Of a stretch of 41,250 nt of DNA, positions 1 through 8,514 are shown one piece after another. Position numbers and translations under genes: made by a program. The stretch comes from DASXSB01 sp036506275 (GTDB lineage Bacteria; Methylomirabilota; Methylomirabilia; Rokubacteriales; CSP1-6). The stretch's first letter is position 1. Every line of letters begins with the position of its first letter. The notes beneath the pieces are model-generated. The model had not been told where the DNA came from and did no database searches. It saw only the letters and a list, made by a program, of their open reading frames with translations. Location of the stretch: positions 1-41,250 of the forward strand of contig DASXSB010000128.1 in NCBI GenBank assembly GCA_036506275.1, given 5' to 3'.

Positions 1-833
1 CGGGGAAGCGATGGACCTTCACGCGGGGATACTGCTGGAGAAATGCTTGGACATCGCGATGTCGATGGATCTTTCCGCCATCCCACAGCAGCACGACGGA
101 GCCGCGCAGGTGACGGAGCAGGTACCGGAGAAACGTGATGACCTCAGCCCCCGTGATGTTCCGCAGGTGCAGGTCGAAGTACAGCCCAAAGCGGTGAAGT
201 CGCGGGGCCACGGTGAGCGCCGAGATGACGGAGACTCTGTCATGCCGATAACTATGTCGAAGACGCGGAGTCTGCCCGACGGGCGCCCAGGTCTTGCGCA
301 CGTTGGGGATGAGCAGGAATCCGCTCTCATCGAGGAACGCGAGATGCGCGCCTCGGCGTGCGGCGTTTTTTTAACCGGGGCCATTCCTTCCGCTTCCACT
401 GGGCGATGGCGGCTTCGTCGCGCTCGAGGGCACGCCGTTCCGGCTTTTGCCAACTCCAGCCGAGGCCGTGCCGCAACAGCGCCCAGACGCCGACTGGGCT
501 GTAGCGCACGCCGAACTGCTTGCGAATCACCTCACCGATCCGCTTCAACGTCCACAACTCGGTCCTGTACCCTGCTGCCTCGGCGCCACGGAGTAGCACG
601 CCCTTCAACTGCCCCTGCTGAGCGGCCGACAAGCGGCAGGGGCGACCAGGAATCGGGCGGGCGCGCAGCCCGTTCCGCCTATCGCGGCGGTGCGCCTGGT
701 TCCACCGGACTACCGAACCCAGCGTCGCCCCGATCTGCCGCGCGACCTCCCGGTACGACACTCCAGCCTGCAGGAGCGCAATCGCATGTCGGCGGCGCCT
801 TTCCAACTGCTTGCCGGTCCCGGATGGCCTCAT
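1..833 (-). CDS. IS630-family transposase, two frames, cut by window start
   Basis: DDE transposase of the IS630/Tc1-mariner superfamily. The N-terminal half (ATG at 833) carries a helix-turn-helix reading SYREVARQIGATLGSVVRW and ends at a stop at 327-329. The catalytic half lies in the -1 frame, starting near 366: it contains the DDE block HLAFLDESGFLLIPNVRKTW and later VVLLWDGGKIHRHRDV, and runs off the window at position 1. The frames overlap at a run of seven A (minus strand, 372-366). Slippage there would give one protein through RLKKNAARRGAHLAFLDES. Known: several IS630 members make transposase by frameshifting. The alternative is a simple indel in a dead copy. Terminal inverted repeats were not identified, so element ends are unknown. 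Confidence 0.85.
366..372 (-). promoter_or_regulatory. Probable -1 frameshift slippery site in the IS630 transposase
   Basis: On the minus strand the zero-frame codons are TTA AAA AAA CGC, giving the slippery heptamer A AAA AAA of the X XXY YYZ type. A -1 slip moves from the HTH frame directly into the DDE frame with no missing residues. The zero-frame stop is about 40 nt downstream (327-329). The fit of frame and position supports programmed frameshifting rather than random mutation. A stimulatory downstream structure was not established. Confidence 0.6.
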
Positions 834-965
834 GCAAACCATCGTAGTAGAGCAGATCCGGGTCGTATGCATTATTTAGTAAAGACTCAATAATACAAAT
901 TCAGAGTCGCTGATTCGGCTGAGGGCGTGCCGGTCCTTTGGCTGCGTCTCCACCGTTTGTGCTAG

Positions 966-1529
966 TCAAGCCATCGCCTGAACAGGTCCCCGGCGAATAC
1001 GCAGCTCGCAAAGACGTTCCGCCGGCGTCTTTCCAGCAAGAGCGAGATGTGGTCGACGATGGTTGTACTCGTGCTCCCAGAGCCGAAGCTTGGCGGTGAG
1101 CTCGGTGACGGTTCGGAAAGTTGTGCGTCGGTAGAACTCTTCCTCGTCAGTTCGATGACTACGCTCCACTTTGCCGTTGCTCTCTGGGCACCCGGGCGGG
1201 ATGTGCCGATGGGCAATCCCGAGATCACGGAGATGCCACGTGAAATCCGTCCCGAACTCGTTGCCGTGGTCAGTCTGGACGCGATGAATCGCGACGGGCA
1301 GCCGGCGACGCACCTCGTCAATGAAGGCGATCGCGTTGGGGATCGAGCTCTGGGCATAAATCTTCAGAACGCGATAGCGACTTGCCTCATCGATCGCGGT
1401 GAACTGATAGAACCGCCCAGCACCGACCTTCAAGTGCTTGACGTCGACCTGGACGGACTGGCCGGCTTGAGCGAACTCGCGCCGTCGGCGGGGACCGGGC
1501 CGATAGCGTTTGAAGAAAGTCGAGACCGC
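966..1529 (-). pseudogene. IS481-family transposase, 5'-truncated
   Basis: The C-terminal integrase-core part of an IS481-type transposase. Read on the minus strand it goes from FFKRYRPGPRRRREFAQAGQ through VQVDVKHLKVGAGRFYQFTA, RVQTDHGNEFGTDF, IPPGCPESNGKVERSHRT and WEHEYNHRRPHLALAGKTP to a stop at 966. These are the usual DDE-bearing blocks. The N-terminal helix-turn-helix third is missing: the frame is closed by a TAG at 1530-1532 and unrelated coding sequence of opposite strand begins immediately after. An ATG at 1433 lies inside the catalytic domain and is not a plausible start. It is a decayed copy, probably inserted into or recombined with the gene fragment to its right. Confidence 0.82.
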
Positions 1530-1534
1530 CTAGC

Positions 1535-1840
1535 GCAGTTAACGTCAGAACCTTTTGTGAAAGACACAACAACGCACTCTCTAAGATAGACGATGAAGGC
1601 ACTCGCTTCTTCAAAGCCATTGCCGACATTACGGCAGAACTGAAGCGTCAACAGGTCTCCCTTATCCACGATGTCCGCATGTTCAACGGCCACGACCTTG
1701 AGCGATGGTGCCTGAAGGCACTGTGTGGAATGACGGCGTTTGGGACTTCTCATCTCTTCCCTGACGAGACGGGGGTAGCTGTGGCGGTTGAACCAGAGTG
1801 GATCGAAATTCGTTTTGGTTTAAAGTCATTCACTGACTGA
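1535..1840 (+). pseudogene. Conserved hypothetical protein, 3' fragment
   Basis: An open frame without a start codon, beginning at the broken edge of the IS481 remnant and ending at TGA 1838-1840. It reads strongly protein-like: VRTFCERHNNALSKIDDEGT, then RFFKAIADITAELKRQQ, FNGHDLERWCLKALCGM and a tail VEPEWIEIRFGLKSFTD. The CxRHNxALS start resembles the second half of a small zinc-binding or HNH-like cysteine cluster, but I do not recognise the family with certainty. The 5' part, presumably with the first Cys pair, has been lost at the IS junction. Base composition is lower in GC than the central genes, consistent with acquired DNA. No function is assigned. Confidence 0.5.
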
Positions 1841-1989
1841 CGTGGGCTTTACTGCCCGAATACACCGGGACGGGTAACCACCGGTCGGATCGGCTTTGAC
1901 CTAGACCCGTTGACGAACGGTGCTTCTCTGATCGGCCTCGGCACAGTTTTCCTGGGCCTCGCTTTCAATCTGTTGCTGCGGCCAGTCCT

Positions 1990-2262
1990 TTGGCCACACC
2001 AGTCAGCGATAGGAGAGAGAGGTTCGCCTGCGAGCTTGAGACAGTCGGCCCCCTACAGTGGCTCAAGGTCAAGGTGCGGCGCGAGGGCCGCTTTCTCGTA
2101 AGCGGCGTTGCGGTCAGTCGCCTCTTGCGACAGACTTCGCGCTTCGCAGCGCGCGTGCCCCACCGTGAAGTTATCTGGTTAGAGCCGCGTATCGTCGCTG
2201 AGGTGAGCTACGCTGAGCTGGTGCAGGGACGGCTGCGGGCGCCGGTGTTCCGGATCTATTGA
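1990..2262 (+). pseudogene. ATP-dependent DNA ligase, C-terminal fragment
   Basis: From about 2048 the frame encodes LQWLKVKVRREGRFLVSGVA and ends WLEPRIVAEVSYAELVQGR plus LRAPVFRIY. This is the OB-fold C-terminal domain of ATP-dependent DNA ligases (PF04679), including the basic WLKVKV strand. The nucleotidyltransferase domain with the AMP-accepting lysine is absent. The first roughly 20 codons (TTG at 1990) do not look like ligase and probably belong to the junction. A second, better preserved fragment of the same domain lies on the other strand at 34820-35296. It cannot be an active ligase. Confidence 0.6.
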
Positions 2263-2293
2263 CCGCGCTCACCCCAGGGTCTAACGTCCAGCC

Positions 2294-3263
2294 ATGCTGG
2301 ATCGCCGTCGGTTCCTGGCCGCGATTGGGAGTCTCGTCGTGACACCGCTCGACGGCGACGCACAATCGCGCCGACTGCCTCGGCTAGGCGTGCTATGGCT
2401 TCCGGCCGGCCCGGATGCCCGGCTCGAAGCGTTCAAGCATGCATTGCGCGATCGAGGCTGGGTCGAACATCGGACACTGGCCTTCGAATATCGTTTCGCC
2501 GACGGCAACCCCGACCGACTTGGTGCCCTGGCGGAGGAGTTGGTGCGTCTTAAGGTCGACGTTATCTTTACGCTCGGCGACGCAGTGGTTCGTGCGGCGA
2601 AACAGGCGTCCGCGAGCGTTCCGATCGTGGCATTCGGAAGTGGATTCGTCGAGACTGGTCACGCCGCGAGTCTCGCGCATCCCGGCGGCAATGTGACAGG
2701 GGTGAGTGACACGTCGCAGGAGTTGAGCGCAAAAAGGCTTGATCTCCTAAGGCACGCAGTTCCGAAACTTGCGCGTGTTGCGGTGATGGAACGCAGCGAA
2801 TCCTGCTAAGACGTTGGACTTCAAGCAGACAGAGGACGCAGCGCGGACCTTGGGTCTCACGCTGCTATCTCTGACCGCGAGACAGCCCGGCGATTTCGCG
2901 GAGGCGTTTGCGGCGGCTAGTCGCGAGCAAGCGGGGGCGGTGATTGTACTGCAGGACGCCCTTACGATTGCACATGCGAAGCGTATCGTCGATCTTGCGG
3001 CTCACCACCATCTGCCCGCAATGTACGGATTGAGAGACTTCACCGATGTCGGAGGCCTGATGTCCTACGGAGTGAAGCCTGGAGAACTAGAGCAACGCGC
3101 CGCTGCACGCGTCGATGAGATCTTGAAGGGCGCCAAGCCCGCAGACCTCCCTATCGAGCAGCCGACGACATTTGAGCTCGTTATCAACCTCAAGACCGCG
3201 AAGGCGCTCGACCTGCGATTTCCGCAAGTGCTACTGCTCCGCGCTGACCATTTGATTCGCTAA
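2294..3263 (+). pseudogene. ABC transporter substrate-binding protein (PF04392), frameshifted
   Basis: A periplasmic binding protein of the ABC_sub_bind family, broken by one frameshift. The first part (ATG 2294) has a Tat-like signal, MLDRRRFLAAIGSLVV, and typical blocks such as LKVDVIFTLGD and HPGGNVTGVSDTSQE. It stops at 2807-2809. The second part continues in another frame from about 2790: WNAANPAKTLDFKQTEDAAR through VGGLMSYGVKPGELEQRAA to the family tail NLKTAKALDLRFPQVLLLRA. The usual VAVLWNAANPAK stretch here reads gcg gtg atg gaa c, a net two-base loss or one-base gain. Joined, the product would be about 322 residues, normal for the family. An intact relative lies at 29901-30875. Confidence 0.85.
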
Positions 3264-3296
3264 TCACGGCCCGGCCAATGAATGGAGCGTGCGGTC

Positions 3297-3833
3297 ATGA
3301 AGCCGTTGATCTCCTTCGGCCTCTGGCGCTGGGTGGAAGAGAATCGCCACGCGTTCGAACCGCCTGTAGGTAACAAGGTCATCTGGGAGGACTCCCAATT
3401 CACGGCGATGATCATCCGCGGCCCGAATGCGCGGCGCGACTTTCACGTGGATCCGTCGGACGAAATCTTCTTCATGTTGAAGGGGGACATGGTGTTGGAG
3501 TACATGCAAGACGGTCAGCGTTATCACCAGGTGATCCGTGAGGGTGAGGTCTTGCTCGTTCCCGCTTCAACGCCGCACTCGCCACACCGGCCGGCCGACA
3601 CTTGGGGCCTCGTGGTTGAAATCAAGCGTCAGTCGGAGCAGACGGAGTCGCTGCTGTGGTTTTGTGACCGATGCAATACCCAAATTCACGAAGTGACGCT
3701 GCACGTGGCAGACATCGAGCAGGATTTGAAGGCTGCGATTAATCACTTCGACGGAAGCCGAGAGCTTCGCACGTGTCCACGATGCGGATATGTCCAACCC
3801 GAACGGCCTCTACACCACGTGTGCTCGCCGTAA
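3297..3833 (+). CDS. nbaC: 3-hydroxyanthranilate 3,4-dioxygenase
   Basis: Cytosolic ring-cleaving dioxygenase that converts 3-hydroxyanthranilate to 2-amino-3-carboxymuconate semialdehyde in the kynurenine route or in 2-nitrobenzoate/anthranilate breakdown. The 178-residue product matches the single-cupin bacterial type (PF06052). Fe ligands are visible as H50, E56 (FHVDPSDEIFF) and H94 (TPHSPHRP). The C-terminal rubredoxin-like second iron site is complete: C123, C126 (CDRC) and C160, C163 (CPRC). The start MKPLISFGLW at 3297 gives family length; an in-frame start 15 nt upstream is less likely. No other kynurenine gene is adjacent, but a Rieske dioxygenase of aromatic type lies 3.4 kb away. 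Confidence 0.93.
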   Translation: MKPLISFGLWRWVEENRHAFEPPVGNKVIWEDSQFTAMIIRGPNARRDFHVDPSDEIFFMLKGDMVLEYMQDGQRYHQVIREGEVLLVPASTPHSPHRPADTWGLVVEIKRQSEQTESLLWFCDRCNTQIHEVTLHVADIEQDLKAAINHFDGSRELRTCPRCGYVQPERPLHHVCSP

Positions 3834-3979
3834 TGATTCCTCGCGCCGACCACCTCTGGCACCCGTGGCTCCGCGTCGCGCGCGTGATGCGCGGACTGCT
3901 GATGAACCACGCGAGCGAGGAAACGCGGCGCCGGATAGAGGCCGACCTGAGGAGGTGCTCGCTGTTCGCGCTAAGCTGA
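3833..3979 (+). CDS. Possible 48-aa small ORF overlapping the previous stop
   Basis: An ATG overlaps the dioxygenase stop as TAATG, the arrangement of translationally coupled genes. The 48-residue product begins MIPRADHLWHPWLRVARVM and contains HASEETRRRIEADLRRC, which could form an amphipathic helix. I recognise no family. It may be real or an accidental frame; codon composition is not decisive at this length. Confidence 0.25.
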   Translation: MIPRADHLWHPWLRVARVMRGLLMNHASEETRRRIEADLRRCSLFALS

Positions 3980-4272
3980 GAGCAGCGGGCTACTTCAAGT
4001 TGAGCGACCGCGCGCGCTGATCGTGTCCGCACCCGGCTTCGCCAACGCCCGCGTCACCGATGCGCGACCCGCGGTCGTCGCGCTCCGCTGCCCACCAGCT
4101 CGGCTCCGCCGACGTCGCGCGGGCAGACCGCCATTACCACGAAGCGCTCGCGCCGGCGCGCGAGCTCGGACTGCGCCCCGTCAGATGCGCAGGCAATCCT
4201 GGTCGCGAGAACGGACGCGAAAACCCGCCCGCGGCTTGATGGACTAACCGCCGCCCCGCCGCCGGCGGCAAC
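3980..4272. other. Intergenic stretch, no gene seen
   Basis: Lies between the dioxygenase unit and the convergent proline-rich protein. Open frames here are unstructured GC-driven frames with no start site or recognisable protein. No clear terminator hairpin was found. Confidence 0.4.
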
Positions 4273-5367
4273 TCACCGCGTTTCCGGGGCCCCCGGTGCG
4301 GGCGATTGTGGGCCCTCCGGAGCGGGCTGGGACTTCACCCAGCGGAAGATGGCCTTTGCCAGCTTCACCTCCGGCATGTAGCCGGTGAGCCGCTTCAGCG
4401 TCTCCACGGTGCTCTCACTCGACCCCTCCGTCGCGGCAGGCGGAGGAGGGCTTGCTGCGGGGCGCGCGACGGATGTCGCCGGCGGCGCCGGCGTTCCGCT
4501 CGGCACGGCGGCGGTAATGGAAGACGGCGCGCGCGAGACCGGCTCCTGAGGAGGGACGGGTGTCGGGCGAGCCGCCTGGGTCCGGAGGGTCGGCGGCTCG
4601 TTTCGAATGACGCTGCGAGGCTCGGCCAATGGCGTTTCCACGGCAACGCCGGCGGGGGGGCTCGAAGGCTGCGGCGGCCGGGACATCGCGGCTTCCGACG
4701 GCGTACTGCTCCCAGGTCGCGGCGAGGCTGATGGGAGAGGCGCGCTGGAAACCGACGGCGGTGCTGGAGGCTGATCCGTCGTCGGGGTGGCCGGCCGGAA
4801 CACCGCGGTCGAGTTGCTACCGGGGGCACGGACCTCTCGCCGCGAGATCTCCGGCGGTGGCGCGAGAGGCGCACCGGCGGCCGGGACGCCGGAGGGCACC
4901 GCCATATTGCGCGAGGCTGTCGATCGCGGCCGCGGTGAAGATCGCGGAGGCAACGCTGGTACGGTCCCGCTCTCGGGGGGCGCGGGTTCCGCGACCGAGG
5001 CCGCCGCCGTGCTCTCGGGAACGCCCGCCGCGCTCGCCGGGTCGGAAGGCCCGAGAGCCGAACTCTCGGCGCTCGGAGAGTCCGAAGGCACCAGCGAGCT
5101 CCCGGCTCCGCTCGCGGACGCCGATTGCGCGACAGAACCACCGGCGGCACCGGCGTCGAGCGCGACACGCGCCCGGGTGTCTCGACCGCCCGCCGCGAGC
5201 CACGTGGCGACCGCGACACCGAGGACGCCTAGCGTCACCACGCCCGTGACGTAAGGGAACGGACGCCGACGGGCGGGCGTGCTCCCCTTGCCCTGGGCAC
5301 GCCACCATTCGAGGTATCGCTCGAGCCGCTCGCGATCTTCGGTTGCTTGATCCGGACTGGTGCTCAC
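4273..5367 (-). CDS. Membrane-anchored Pro/Ala/Ser-rich protein
   Basis: A 364-residue hypothetical protein. GTG start at 5367 with GGAGGTGA just upstream. The N-terminal 40 residues are charged and cytoplasmic (RERLERYLEWWRAQGKG). One transmembrane helix follows (YVTGVVTLGVLGVAVATWLA, about 40-59). Then comes a roughly 250-residue low-complexity Pro/Ala/Ser/Thr region. A short ordered C-terminus reads ETLKRLTGYMPEVKLAKAIF with WVKSQ. This layout fits a type II envelope protein with an extended periplasmic spacer, such as a TonB-like or division-associated linker, but no TonB, SPOR or LysM motif is present. Function is unknown. It precedes the Rieske unit on the same strand but is separated from the next gene by 175 bp. 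Confidence 0.65.
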   Translation of the reverse strand: MSTSPDQATEDRERLERYLEWWRAQGKGSTPARRRPFPYVTGVVTLGVLGVAVATWLAAGGRDTRARVALDAGAAGGSVAQSASASGAGSSLVPSDSPSAESSALGPSDPASAAGVPESTAAASVAEPAPPESGTVPALPPRSSPRPRSTASRNMAVPSGVPAAGAPLAPPPEISRREVRAPGSNSTAVFRPATPTTDQPPAPPSVSSAPLPSASPRPGSSTPSEAAMSRPPQPSSPPAGVAVETPLAEPRSVIRNEPPTLRTQAARPTPVPPQEPVSRAPSSITAAVPSGTPAPPATSVARPAASPPPPAATEGSSESTVETLKRLTGYMPEVKLAKAIFRWVKSQPAPEGPQSPAPGAPETR

Positions 5368-5542
5368 AGTTCACCTCCCCGATCGTTCGACGCGGGAGAG
5401 ACACGCCGTGTTCACGCTTCATGCCGGATCGCCAGCAATCTGCGAGGGGCGAGCGGCGATTGTTGGTTTTGGATGCGCACCTTTACTCTCGCCCGTCGCC
5501 GTCGCGATGCCGCGCCTCCGACCGCCCGGCGTGACGCGCGGG

Positions 5543-6685
5543 TCAGAACTCGCGGGCACGCACCGTGGGGAGGGCCGGCCGCCAGGGCACGACGAGATAG
5601 CTCATCAGCAAGCCGATCACGCCGCAGAAGATCACCGACCCCAGCCAGAGGTGGATCGTCCACGACAGGCCGTAGGTGAGCTTGACCGCGATGAAGTACG
5701 CGAGCGTCAGGACGGCGGGCAGAAGGAACGCGAAGCGGCGCCACGCGCGCGGACGCGAGGGGAGCGGCTCGATGGCCATATAAAGGAAGTCGGCCACCAC
5801 GCCCACGAGGACGAACGTCAGGACCGGCGCCAGGGGATAGGGGCCGCGCTCGCCTGGATAGACGAAGCCCATACCGATCGCGTTGACGCCGATCATGACC
5901 GTCAGTGCCCCCACGGGCGCTCGCCCGCGGCCGAGCAACACGAGGACGAATCCCATCAGCAGCATCGTCCAGTAGAGCAGGGCGATCACGTTCATGGCCT
6001 GGAAGCTCATGCCGACCATGGCGGGAAGCGACCGGAAGATGGGCGAGCGCACGGCGCTGCCGGGCATGGACGCCATGGGGTGACCCATGAGCGTGAAGAA
6101 CGTGATCAGCGACAAGAGCAGCGTCAGGGAGAGCGGCGGCACCATGCGCCGGGCCCACGAGATGGCGGGCCCGGAGCCGTGCGCCCACACCGATCGCAGC
6201 GGACCGGTCACCACGAGGCCGAGGCCGAGGGCAAGAATGAAGTGACTCGGGCTCAGCAGCGCCTCCACGTCGGCCTCGAAGCCGAAGAGCTTGTGCCATG
6301 CCAGATCTGCGGGACCGCCGATGAACCACAGCATTACTCCCACGAGCGACAGGCCGTAACCGTCCGGCAGCGCCGAACGCCACCACCGCCCTCGGACCAC
6401 GTTCTTGACGAAGGTGGCCGTCAGCGCGAGGAACGACGCCATCCACCCGCCATAGAGCACGGCGTGCCACGGCGTGAAGAACGTGTTGTCCACGCGACCG
6501 TGTCGGTGCGCCCATCCGTCGACGAACAGTCCGCCCACGAAGGCGGCCGCCAGCGCCAGCATCATCCCGTCGAAGCGGGGCGGGGCCGGGAAATCGGTCG
6601 CGTCGGCGCGCTCGCTGGCGATGTCGCGGTCGATGTCGACGGCGCGGGGGCGCTGGAAATCGAGGCTCGCGTCGGAGGGGCTCAT
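5543..6685 (-). CDS. Polytopic membrane protein of the Rieske dioxygenase operon
   Basis: A 380-residue integral membrane protein with about nine or ten hydrophobic helices after a 40-residue polar N-terminus. Recognisable stretches are MMLALAAAFVGGLFVDGWAH, LSLVGVMLWFIGGPADLAWH, LLSPSHFILALGLGLVVTG and LALFSPSH-like conserved histidines facing helix ends. Repeated His/Asp/Trp in or near helices (DGWAHRHG, DLAWHK, PSHF) could bind metal or heme, but no known motif fits. It starts 24 bp after the dioxygenase beta subunit, so it is probably co-transcribed. Possible roles are aromatic-substrate transport or an electron-transfer membrane partner; neither is shown by the sequence. Confidence 0.75.
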   Translation of the reverse strand: MSPSDASLDFQRPRAVDIDRDIASERADATDFPAPPRFDGMMLALAAAFVGGLFVDGWAHRHGRVDNTFFTPWHAVLYGGWMASFLALTATFVKNVVRGRWWRSALPDGYGLSLVGVMLWFIGGPADLAWHKLFGFEADVEALLSPSHFILALGLGLVVTGPLRSVWAHGSGPAISWARRMVPPLSLTLLLSLITFFTLMGHPMASMPGSAVRSPIFRSLPAMVGMSFQAMNVIALLYWTMLLMGFVLVLLGRGRAPVGALTVMIGVNAIGMGFVYPGERGPYPLAPVLTFVLVGVVADFLYMAIEPLPSRPRAWRRFAFLLPAVLTLAYFIAVKLTYGLSWTIHLWLGSVIFCGVIGLLMSYLVVPWRPALPTVRAREF

Positions 6686-6709
6686 CGCGGTGCCTCCTTG
6701 TAACGTGCG

Positions 6710-7198
6710 CTAGAGCGGCAGCGCGAGCAGCGTGTCCACGCGACTGCTGTCGCAGACCACGATCCGCTCGCGGAAGCGGAGCGCAGCCGCGTCTTCCACG
6801 ACGACGTCGAGATAGCGGCCCGTGGCGAACAGATCCATCCGGCCGTCGCGCATGATGCGCACCACGAGAAACGGCGTCTCGGTGCGCAGGCCGCGGTCGC
6901 CCTCGCCGAGGATGGCCGGCAGCCCGACGAGATGACGATACGTCTGGCGCTCGTAGATGTTCGCCTCGCGCAGGGCGCGCACCCGATCACGCAGCATGCC
7001 CCGGGAGTCGGCGTACACGAGGCCGCCGGGGAGATCGCGACGATGGTTGTCGGCGGAGGTGATGGTGTACAGACACTCCTCGACGAACAGCTCGGGCCAA
7101 TCTTCGAGGCGATCGTCGTCGATGGCGCGCGCATAGTCGGCGTTGAGCTGCGTGAGCGCGGCGGCCACCTGGGCGGCGGGCGTCCGGGTGACGGCCAC
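6710..7198 (-). CDS. Aromatic ring-hydroxylating dioxygenase, beta subunit
   Basis: Small subunit of a Rieske non-heme iron oxygenase (PF00866), 162 residues, of the SnoaL-like cone fold; it supports the alpha subunit structurally. Characteristic blocks are NADYARAIDDDRLEDWPELF, VEECLYTITSADNHRRDLP, ERQTYRHLVG and the C-terminal AALRFRERIVVCDSSRVDTL. The start is a GTG at 7198 one nucleotide after the alpha stop (TGACGTG), so the two genes are translationally coupled. A longer frame upstream lies inside the alpha gene and is not used. The substrate follows the alpha subunit and is not known. Confidence 0.9.
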   Translation of the reverse strand: MAVTRTPAAQVAAALTQLNADYARAIDDDRLEDWPELFVEECLYTITSADNHRRDLPGGLVYADSRGMLRDRVRALREANIYERQTYRHLVGLPAILGEGDRGLRTETPFLVVRIMRDGRMDLFATGRYLDVVVEDAAALRFRERIVVCDSSRVDTLLALPL

Positions 7199-7199
7199 G

Positions 7200-8438
7200 T
7201 CAGCAGTCCATGTACCGGCGGTAGGCCTTCCAGAAGCCACGGACGGACGCCTCGGTGGCGCGCGTCTCCTGAGATTCGGCGCCCTCGCCACCCATGTTGA
7301 CCACCGACAGCTCGTCCGTGGCCGTCGCCGTCCCCCGCTGCACGAAGCCGCCCACGCAGCCGTCTTCCATGGAGACGTAACCGGCGGGCCCGACGAGATT
7401 CGACTGGCGCAGGCGACGGCGCCGCATCTCGGGGTCGTCGTCGTCGAAGCCGAAGTACGTCCAGTGCAGGTCCATCGACGCCGGGCCGCGCGGCAAGACT
7501 TGACGGACGGCCAAGCAGTTCTGGATCTGCTGCAGCACGAAGTTGGGGAAGACGGTGAGGATCTGGAGCCGGATGCCGTCGCCGAACTCGTCCACGCTGT
7601 CGAGCAGGCTCGGATCGGCGAGCCGGTAGCCCGCGTGCTCCGACCGGATGCCCTGGTCGCGGTAGGTCGTGTTCTGGCGATCGTCGGCGCGGTCGATGGT
7701 GGTGCTGGCGTGGTGACCGCCGTCGGGACTCACGAGCACGCCACCGCCCTGCGTCAGCCGGGTGATCCGAAACGTGCTGAAGAAGGTGTGGAGGAGACTC
7801 GCGTGGTAGGTGTCCTTGACGTTCTCGACGTAGAGCTTCCAGTTGTTCGGCAGCGTCTGCACGAAGCGACCCAGCACGCGCACGGGCTTGCGAAGCACGC
7901 GGGCCATGCGACGGCGCACGTCCTCCCCGAGGTACTCCTCGATCGGCGGCGTGGTGTCGCAGAGGGTGGCGAAGACGAGGCCGCAGAGCGTCGTCGTGCG
8001 GAGCTTGCGAGGACCATGCTCCGCCTTGCAGAAGCCGTCCGGCATCCCGCCCCGACCGTGCGAGCCCTTCTCGAAGGCGATGCCGACCAGGTTGCCCGCG
8101 AGGTCGTAGCTCCACGCATGATACACGCACTGGAAGTGCTTGGCGCTGCCGCCGTCGTCGAGGGCGATGAGGGCGCCGCGGTGAGAGCACCGGTTCTCGA
8201 AGGCGTGGATCGTTCCTGTTTCGCCACGGACGACGATGACCGGCATCTCGCCCACGAACGTGGTCCGATAGTCGCCGGGGCGGGCGATGTCGGATTCGAG
8301 GCAGACGTAGTTCCACACCGGCCCCTCGAAGATCCGCCGCAGCTCGGCGCGGTAATTCGCCTCGTCGTGATAGACCCAGTACGGCACGCGGGTGAGCGTC
8401 GCTCCGGGCCACGTCCGGCCGCGATCCAGGTCCGTCAT
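7200..8438 (-). CDS. Aromatic ring-hydroxylating dioxygenase, alpha subunit (Rieske)
   Basis: Catalytic subunit of a two-component aromatic oxygenase that adds O2 to an aromatic acid with electrons from a reductase not present here. The 412-residue product has a complete Rieske 2Fe-2S centre, C84-x-H86 (CSHRG) and C104-x2-H107 (CVYHAW). The mononuclear iron site is NVKDTYHASLLH with D209 bridging, H212 and H217, and a later Asp in SMEDG. Length and motifs resemble anthranilate 1,2-dioxygenase and salicylate 5-hydroxylase large subunits. A 3-hydroxyanthranilate dioxygenase nearby makes an aminobenzoate substrate attractive but unproven. Start ATG at 8438 has GGGAGG seven bases upstream. It heads the alpha-beta-membrane protein operon. 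Confidence 0.93.
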   Translation of the reverse strand: MTDLDRGRTWPGATLTRVPYWVYHDEANYRAELRRIFEGPVWNYVCLESDIARPGDYRTTFVGEMPVIVVRGETGTIHAFENRCSHRGALIALDDGGSAKHFQCVYHAWSYDLAGNLVGIAFEKGSHGRGGMPDGFCKAEHGPRKLRTTTLCGLVFATLCDTTPPIEEYLGEDVRRRMARVLRKPVRVLGRFVQTLPNNWKLYVENVKDTYHASLLHTFFSTFRITRLTQGGGVLVSPDGGHHASTTIDRADDRQNTTYRDQGIRSEHAGYRLADPSLLDSVDEFGDGIRLQILTVFPNFVLQQIQNCLAVRQVLPRGPASMDLHWTYFGFDDDDPEMRRRRLRQSNLVGPAGYVSMEDGCVGGFVQRGTATATDELSVVNMGGEGAESQETRATEASVRGFWKAYRRYMDC

Positions 8439-8514
8439 GCGCGCCTCCCTGGCTACGGTAGAGGCGCCATCATACCGGAACTCGCCTCCCGCCGAAGCCC
8501 CTGCCGGGCGAGTG

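Noticed and set aside
884..910. GACTC...GAGTC as an IS630 terminal inverted repeat
   Set aside because: Only five bases pair and the far end of the element is outside the window, so it cannot be tested.
5360..6703. Long plus-strand open frame of 447 codons antisense to the membrane protein
   Set aside because: It mirrors the codon bias of the minus-strand gene, is rich in His/Arg/Glu with no family features, and is a GC-driven shadow. The same applies to long antisense frames at 7143-8636, 9014-10387, 10415-11725, 12640-14103, 14204-15805 and 16414-17781.
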